From Arcobacter suis CECT 7833 (GTDB lineage: Bacteria > Campylobacterota > Campylobacteria > Campylobacterales > Arcobacteraceae): DNA of 64,000 nt. Numbering within the stretch: the first letter of the stretch is position 1; every line of letters begins with the position of its first letter. Below, one piece after another: positions 59,134-64,000 of the stretch. The notes beneath the pieces were generated by a model. It was not told where the DNA came from. It ran no database searches and saw nothing but the letters and a program-made list of their open reading frames with translations. The position numbers and the translations under genes were made by a program. The stretch covers positions 2,356,001 through 2,420,000 of the forward strand of contig NZ_CP032100.1 in the NCBI RefSeq assembly GCF_003544815.1, in the 5' to 3' direction.

Positions 59134-60286
59134 TTATTAGGATTCCTGATTCTATGAAGTTGTTGATTTTATTTATAACTTTTATATCCATTGATTCAAA
59201 ATAACAGCAGTGTAATTTAATAGAAAAATATATACTTTTAATTTCTTCTTCTGATAAAACTTTACTGTCTATTCCAAGTTTCTTAATATTAAAATCTTTT
59301 TGATAGGAAGATTCTCTTTTAACTGATTCAATTACCATTGAAATTTCTTGATTCTTAAATGAATTAGAAGAACTAGTAAACTTATCTTTAAATTCAAGTT
59401 TAATCACTTTATGGTTTATAATGAAATTTATATTTAATTTAATTAAATAACGAATATACATATCAATCTTAGATTCTTTTGTTTCACTAATAATCCATTC
59501 AACTAAATTATCCAAAACTTGAATATAAATTCTCGCATTTAACTCTTGTGTTTCTTCGATAGTTTTTAAAATGATTTTTAAATATTTTTTTAATTTTGAA
59601 TATTTAAAGTTATTACTATTATCTTTTTCAAAAATTATTGATTTAAATAAGTCTCTGATACTTGGCTCATATTTTAAAAACTTAGATACAGATTTCTCTT
59701 TTACATTTGAAAATATCTTTTTTTCTTCGCCTTCAAACACATCATCATTTAAAATAATTACAACTTTACAATTAAAATTTTGAGTTAATTGAGTAATAAA
59801 TCCGAATAAGTCATTTAAATCTATGTTCTTTGATTTTCTTTCAAAGTCATCAAAACAGATAACTCCTCCATCACTTAAATAAGATTCTGCTTTTTTAAAT
59901 TCAAATTTATTTTTTAAATCTGTTATTCCTTTTATGATACCTGATGATATTTTTTCTGGAGAATATTGAGAATAATAAGTAAATACTGAAAAGAATTTTG
60001 AAACTTTTTCATTTGGATTTGCAATAAATTCATAAGAATTATAAAGCAAATCATTTTGTATTGATTCAATAGTATTTTTCCCATATAAACTAATATAAGC
60101 ATAAGACTTTCTTTTTTCTTTTAATTCTTTCTCAAAAATTTCAGTTGCAATAATATTCTTCCAAAAGTGAGTTTTACCACTTCCCCATTTTCCAGAAAGC
60201 ATAATAACTTTACCATTTGAAATATCACTTTTTAAATAACCATTAGTTCCAACTAAATAATTTTCCAATTTTTGTTGATTCGACAT
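59126..60286 (-). CDS. KAP-family P-loop NTPase
   Basis: A soluble P-loop ATPase. The frame is open from ATG 60325 (399 aa); ATG 60286 (MSNQQKLENYL, 386 aa) has GGAAA close upstream and fits KAP-type N-termini better. Walker A is SGKWGSGKT (residues 45-52 of the long form), and Walker B is VICFDDFER. KAP NTPases occur in phage-defence and membrane-associated contexts; here there is no clear membrane helix. It overlaps cobQ by 8 bases. Its role is unknown. Confidence 0.75.
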   Translation of the reverse strand: MSNQQKLENYLVGTNGYLKSDISNGKVIMLSGKWGSGKTHFWKNIIATEIFEKELKEKRKSYAYISLYGKNTIESIQNDLLYNSYEFIANPNEKVSKFFSVFTYYSQYSPEKISSGIIKGITDLKNKFEFKKAESYLSDGGVICFDDFERKSKNIDLNDLFGFITQLTQNFNCKVVIILNDDVFEGEEKKIFSNVKEKSVSKFLKYEPSIRDLFKSIIFEKDNSNNFKYSKLKKYLKIILKTIEETQELNARIYIQVLDNLVEWIISETKESKIDMYIRYLIKLNINFIINHKVIKLEFKDKFTSSSNSFKNQEISMVIESVKRESSYQKDFNIKKLGIDSKVLSEEEIKSIYFSIKLHCCYFESMDIKVINKINNFIESGILINE

Positions 60287-60439
60287 TTTATTTCCAATAA
60301 TTTTTATGTAGTTTATTATATTCATTGTCCATATAATTTAATATTAAAATTACTCTTTGCTTGTCTTGATGAGCTTTTAGATAAGTAATTTTTAAATCTT
60401 ATTTTGATAACTTCTATCAAAATTAAGAAAAAGAAAAAG

Positions 60440-60898
60440 ATGTTAGTTTACTACAAAGATATATTCAATTTTGTTACAAAACTTGTGGGAGATAAAGAAG
60501 CTGCAAAAGATATAACCCAAGAAGCTTATGCCAAATGCATAGAACTAGATTCAAACAAAGAAATTAATCGTTCATTTTTATATAAAGTTGCAAAAAATAT
60601 TGTAATTGATGAATCAAGAAAAAACAAAAAAATATCTCAAATAGAGTTTCAAGAAGAGATATATTCTATCCCAAAAGATGAACAACCCGATGAAATTGTT
60701 CTTGAAACAAATCAATATGAAAACCTAATGAAAATAGTTGAAACTTTACCAAATAGAAGTAAAGAAGCTTTTTTATTACATACAATAGATGGTTATAGTA
60801 GAAAAGAGATTGCTTTTATGATGGGAATAAGTCCAAATGCAGTTGAAAAACATATAATAAGAGCTACAAAAAATCTGCAAGAAAAATTAACTAAATAA
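60440..60898 (+). CDS. ECF sigma factor (FecI type)
   Basis: An extracytoplasmic-function sigma factor. The frame opens at TTG 60404 (164 aa), but ATG 60440 (MLVYYKDIFNFV) matches the usual N-terminus (152 aa). Region 2 is visible as AKDITQEAYAKC and FLYKVAKNIVIDESRK; region 4 as LPNRSKEAFLLHTIDGYSRKEIAFMMGISPNAVEKHI. It is followed 11 bases later by a FecR-like regulator and then a TonB-dependent receptor, the classic iron-signalling trio. Confidence 0.9.
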   Translation: MLVYYKDIFNFVTKLVGDKEAAKDITQEAYAKCIELDSNKEINRSFLYKVAKNIVIDESRKNKKISQIEFQEEIYSIPKDEQPDEIVLETNQYENLMKIVETLPNRSKEAFLLHTIDGYSRKEIAFMMGISPNAVEKHIIRATKNLQEKLTK

Positions 60899-60909
60899 TA
60901 GGAATAAAG

Positions 60910-61872
60910 TTGAAAGATAATATCAAAGACAAAGCTATATATTGGGTAACCTGTCAAAAAGAGGGATTAACCTTGCAAGAAAAAGAAGAATTAAATTTAT
61001 GGTTAGAATCAAATATTGAACATCAAAAAGCTTTTGATGAAGTAAAAAATATCCATAATATATTTCAAAATATTCCAAAAGATTATTCACAAACTCTTAG
61101 CAATAAAGCTCACTATGGAGCAAAAAAAATCAAATTTGTAGAAAAAACTCTTAAACCTATTATTGCTTGTGCTGCTGTTATATTTGCTTTATTTATTGGT
61201 TATGATAATTTTATTCCAAACTATGAAAAAAATTATCAAACTCAATACACAAATCTAAAAAAAGAGCTTCTTCCTGATGGTTCTATTATTTCAATAGACA
61301 CAAAATCAAATATTGGAATAACTTATTTTAAAAATAAAAGAGAAGTTTTATTACAAAATGGTCAAGCATTATTTGATGTTGCAAAAGATAAAAATAGACC
61401 TTTTATTATAACTTCTGGAAAAACATCTATTGAAGTTGTTGGTACAAAATTTGAAGTTATAAATTTAGACAATACTACAACAGTAAGCGTTTTAGAAGGT
61501 ATTGTAAAAATTGGTCATATTCAAAATCAATTTTTTGAACCTCAAAATATAACTCATCTTAAAAAAGGAGAAAAGATTATCCTTGATAATACGGGGAAAA
61601 TTCATTATCTTGGAGAAACTGAAATCCAAGAGATTGCTCCTTGGCAAAATAATGAATTGATTTTTCGTAAAATCACACTAAAAAATGCTTTTAAAGATTT
61701 TTCAAGATACCAAAATATTGAAGTTGAATTTAAAACAAAAGATATTGAAGATAGGCTTTTTAGTGGGAAATTTAATACTAAAGAAATAGATAAGTTTTTA
61801 TTTGCTATTCAAAAAATATATCCTATTAAAATAAAAAAAGAACAAAATAAAATTTACATTAGTAAAATATAA
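60910..61872 (+). CDS. FecR-family regulator of the ECF sigma factor
   Basis: An inner-membrane anti-sigma/activator of 320 aa. The cytoplasmic N-terminal part (WVTCQKEGLTLQEKEELNLWL) binds sigma, one membrane helix covers ~82-98 (LKPIIACAAVIFALFIGY), and the periplasmic FecR domain holds VLLQNGQALFDVAKDKNRPF and VEVVGTKFEV-type strands. A C-terminal part (DRLFSGKFN) resembles the STN-contacting segment. The start is TTG behind TAGGAATAAAG. It relays ligand binding by the downstream receptor. Confidence 0.92.
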   Translation: MKDNIKDKAIYWVTCQKEGLTLQEKEELNLWLESNIEHQKAFDEVKNIHNIFQNIPKDYSQTLSNKAHYGAKKIKFVEKTLKPIIACAAVIFALFIGYDNFIPNYEKNYQTQYTNLKKELLPDGSIISIDTKSNIGITYFKNKREVLLQNGQALFDVAKDKNRPFIITSGKTSIEVVGTKFEVINLDNTTTVSVLEGIVKIGHIQNQFFEPQNITHLKKGEKIILDNTGKIHYLGETEIQEIAPWQNNELIFRKITLKNAFKDFSRYQNIEVEFKTKDIEDRLFSGKFNTKEIDKFLFAIQKIYPIKIKKEQNKIYISKI

Positions 61873-61925
61873 AATTTCTAAATTTCTAAAAAATAGTGTC
61901 CGATTTTTTAATCCTATTTCGTTTT

Positions 61926-61954
61926 ATAATTACGAGAACGATTCTCATAATTAT
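61926..61954. promoter_or_regulatory. Fur-box palindrome upstream of the TonB-dependent receptor
   Basis: ATAATTACGAGAA (61926-61938) and TTCTCATAATTAT (61942-61954) form a 13-3-13 palindrome with one mismatch. The core GAGAACGATTCTC resembles ferric-uptake-regulator sites of iron receptors. It lies 25 bases before the receptor ATG, giving iron control on top of the sigma factor. Confidence 0.75.
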
Positions 61955-61978
61955 TTATGAACATAACAAGGAAAAGAA

Positions 61979-64000
61979 ATGACGAAATTACAATCTAAGA
62001 TTATAACTTCTTCTATTGCAATATTACTTTGTAGTAATTTATTTGCACAAGAAACTTATACAATAAAAGATATGTCTTTAAAACAAGCACTAGAAAAAAT
62101 TTCAAAAGAATCAAAACTTTCATATATTGTAGATGAAAATTTAATTGAAGGTAAAAATGCTGCAAATATAAATAATATAGAAGGCGTAAAAAATGCCCTT
62201 GATAAAGTTTTAGCTGGAAGTGGACTAGAAGCTACTATTGAAAATGGAACAATCATTATAAAAAAGAAAATAATAGTTGGAAGTGGAACAATTCTTGATG
62301 ATATTTCTGTAACAGATAGTTATAGAACGGGAAGTGCTGAAGATGGATATGTTGTAAATGAAGTAAAACAAATTGGATTTTGGGGAGCAAAATCACTTCA
62401 AGATACTCCTTATTCTATGACAGTAATGCCCCAAGAATTAATTGAAAATTCTATTGCAGGGGATATGGATCAAGTTTATAAAATGAATCCTATTACTCAA
62501 ACTGGTCCTACAACTTCTGTATATGGAACACCATATGCGACAATTAGAGGTTTTGGTACACAAACTGGAATTATGGATGGAGTAAGACTTTCTTCAACTT
62601 CATCTGGTATTAGTATGGAGGAATTAGAAAGTGTTGAAATATTAAATGGTCTTTCTGGATTTATGTATGGAGTAGGAAATGTTGGAGGAACAACAAATTA
62701 TGTACTTAAAAGACCAACTTATAAACCTCTTACAAATTTAACTATTGGAAATTATGGGGCTGAACAATACTTTACACATCTTGATTTAGGAAATAAAATA
62801 GATGAAAAAGGCAAATTTGCTTATAGATTAAATACTTCATATCAAGATGGCGAGACATCAAAAGATGACCAAAATATTGAAAGAAAACTAATAAGTGGAG
62901 CTATAGATTGGAATGTTTCTGATGATTTATTATTACAATTAGAAGCTGCACATCAATATTACAAAGCAGAAGGAAGAGAACAAGCTTTTTATTCAGATAT
63001 ACCTAATGTTTTGCCTAGTGCAGATTCACTAGATATGAATAAAACATATGTTCCTAATAATTGGTTATATAATGAAACTGAAACAAATAGAGTTGGGTTA
63101 AATGCAAATTGGAGTATAAATGATATTTTTACACTTAGAAGTGCTTATTTATATAAAAAAGATACACGAGAACATACTCAAGCTTTTCCAACATTTACAA
63201 CAACAGGTTGGAAATTACAATGGATGAGTAAAGTAAATCCAGTTGATTATATAGCACAAGGTACATATACTTATTTAGACAGTGAATTTAATACTTTAAA
63301 TATTAAACATAAATTAACAATGGGAATTTCAGGTGATATTTTAGAACAAAGACAATATGAAAAAAATTCTATTTGGGCATCTACAACACCTTCTGATTTA
63401 ACTCTTGATGATTTATTAAATTATCCTATACCTTCTGAATTTAATACAAGTGATTATGGAAAAAAATACAAAGCAAATAAATCAGAAAATACAAATATTG
63501 TAATTGGAGATGATATAGCTTTTAATGAGCAATGGGGTGCATTGATAGGAGCTAACTATACAACTATTGGAACGAAAGTTTTTAATGCTTCAGGAAAAGA
63601 AACATCTAAATATAATAAATCTGAATTAACTCCAACTCTATCTTTAATATATAAACCTTTTGAAGATTTAACAACTTATGTAACTTATATGGAAGCTTTA
63701 GAAAAAGGAACAATAGTTGGAAGCACTTATAAAAATGCAGGTGAAATATTAGAACCATTAAAAAGTGAGCAATATGAAGTTGGAGCAAAATATTCTGTTT
63801 CAGAAAATTTACTTTTAAGTTCATCATTATTTAGAATAGAAAAACCTTATGAATATTCAGATAAAGCTTTACCTATACCAACTTATGTACAAGATGGTAA
63901 AAGAATACATGAAGGAGTAGAATTAACTGTTACGGGAAAAGTAACTGACAATTTCACTGTAATTACTGGTGGAACAATATTAGATCCTAAAATTGACAAA
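61979..64000 (+). CDS. TonB-dependent siderophore receptor with STN signalling domain (partial)
   Basis: Outer-membrane receptor of FecA/FpvA type, open to the window end (674 codons seen). It has a signal peptide (~1-24, ending LFAQ), an STN domain at ~28-98 (MSLKQALEKISKESKLSYIVD) that contacts FecR, a plug domain starting near KSLQDTPYSMTVMPQELIE with IRGFGTQ and MEELESVEILNG, then beta-barrel strands. GAAAAGAA precedes the ATG. The substrate, probably a ferric siderophore, is unknown. The barrel's final strands lie outside the window. Confidence 0.92.
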   Translation, partial: MTKLQSKIITSSIAILLCSNLFAQETYTIKDMSLKQALEKISKESKLSYIVDENLIEGKNAANINNIEGVKNALDKVLAGSGLEATIENGTIIIKKKIIVGSGTILDDISVTDSYRTGSAEDGYVVNEVKQIGFWGAKSLQDTPYSMTVMPQELIENSIAGDMDQVYKMNPITQTGPTTSVYGTPYATIRGFGTQTGIMDGVRLSSTSSGISMEELESVEILNGLSGFMYGVGNVGGTTNYVLKRPTYKPLTNLTIGNYGAEQYFTHLDLGNKIDEKGKFAYRLNTSYQDGETSKDDQNIERKLISGAIDWNVSDDLLLQLEAAHQYYKAEGREQAFYSDIPNVLPSADSLDMNKTYVPNNWLYNETETNRVGLNANWSINDIFTLRSAYLYKKDTREHTQAFPTFTTTGWKLQWMSKVNPVDYIAQGTYTYLDSEFNTLNIKHKLTMGISGDILEQRQYEKNSIWASTTPSDLTLDDLLNYPIPSEFNTSDYGKKYKANKSENTNIVIGDDIAFNEQWGALIGANYTTIGTKVFNASGKETSKYNKSELTPTLSLIYKPFEDLTTYVTYMEALEKGTIVGSTYKNAGEILEPLKSEQYEVGAKYSVSENLLLSSSLFRIEKPYEYSDKALPIPTYVQDGKRIHEGVELTVTGKVTDNFTVITGGTILDPKIDK

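Noticed and set aside
60327-60336. TGTCCATA copy near the KAP gene as a second element end
   Set aside because: An 8-mer of this composition is expected about once or twice in 64 kb, and no TACCCTT terminal repeat or split gene is next to it.
63606-63827. 73-aa minus-strand frame inside the TonB receptor
   Set aside because: Antisense shadow of the receptor barrel, which is in an uninterrupted frame.

Overview
The window is AT-rich chromosomal DNA of an epsilonproteobacterial (Campylobacterota) type, most likely Arcobacter/Aliarcobacter. The evidence is gene order and protein character rather than a database match: alaS next to maf, lysA-pheA-hisC in series, htrA followed by a CprRS-like two-component pair, a yfgM-bamB-like pair, many TTG starts and lysine/isoleucine-rich proteins. 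Both window ends cut a gene: trxB on the left and a TonB-dependent siderophore receptor on the right.

Layout. 1-10.2 kb: trxB/trxA, alaS, a small membrane protein, an MFS transporter, three lipoproteins (two are tandem NlpC/P60 peptidoglycan hydrolases) and two permeases. 10.2-22.3 kb: a mobile element of about 11.5 kb splits the host maf gene. 22.3-32.8 kb: a cytochrome c peroxidase, then lysA-pheA-hisC-dxs and gap-pgk-tpiA-fabI, all leftward. 32.9-44.3 kb: nadD-rsfS; a long leftward run ctpA-purC-purS-purQ-(SH3 protein)-plsC-crcB and tatA-argS; a yfgM/bamB-like pair; truD and a DksA-like gene. 44.4-47.5 kb: an uncharacterised operon with a small non-ATG peptide, a FtsX/MacB-type permease, its ATPase and a cysteine-bearing membrane protein, behind a Fur-box-like tandem repeat. 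47.5-55 kb: a repeat-rich lipoprotein, a DUF475/TerC-like protein, three tRNAs (Leu, Ser, Cys), ilvD, htrA and cprRS. 55-60 kb: cobalamin genes (cbiB/cobD, a Cys-rich protein, cobQ), a nucleoside-sugar-epimerase-like protein and a KAP-type P-loop NTPase overlapping cobQ. 60.4-64 kb: an iron-uptake signalling unit (FecI-type sigma, FecR-type regulator, FecA/FpvA-type receptor with a near-perfect Fur palindrome).

The most interesting object is the element in maf. At one end it has an operon of three large tyrosine-recombinase-like proteins (436, 615 and 675 aa) and a 128-aa coiled-coil protein, an arrangement like the Tn554 class. The next gene in this operon, coupled by an ATGA overlap, is a complete second maf (181 aa, about four-fifths identical by eye to the broken host copy). 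The element therefore destroys maf and supplies a substitute expressed with its own recombinases. At the other end it carries a three-gene two-component module: a 1155-aa sensor with a C-terminal histidine-kinase ATPase, a stand-alone receiver, and a receiver fused to a nucleoside-phosphorylase domain. This architecture and order match the anti-phage system Detocs (dtcA-dtcB-dtcC), whose effector cleaves ATP. The ends carry matching inverted repeats and a cluster of TGTCCATA motifs. The recombinase trio, the maf rescue gene, its recoded insertion site and the defence cargo together form a coherent self-rescuing defence transposon.
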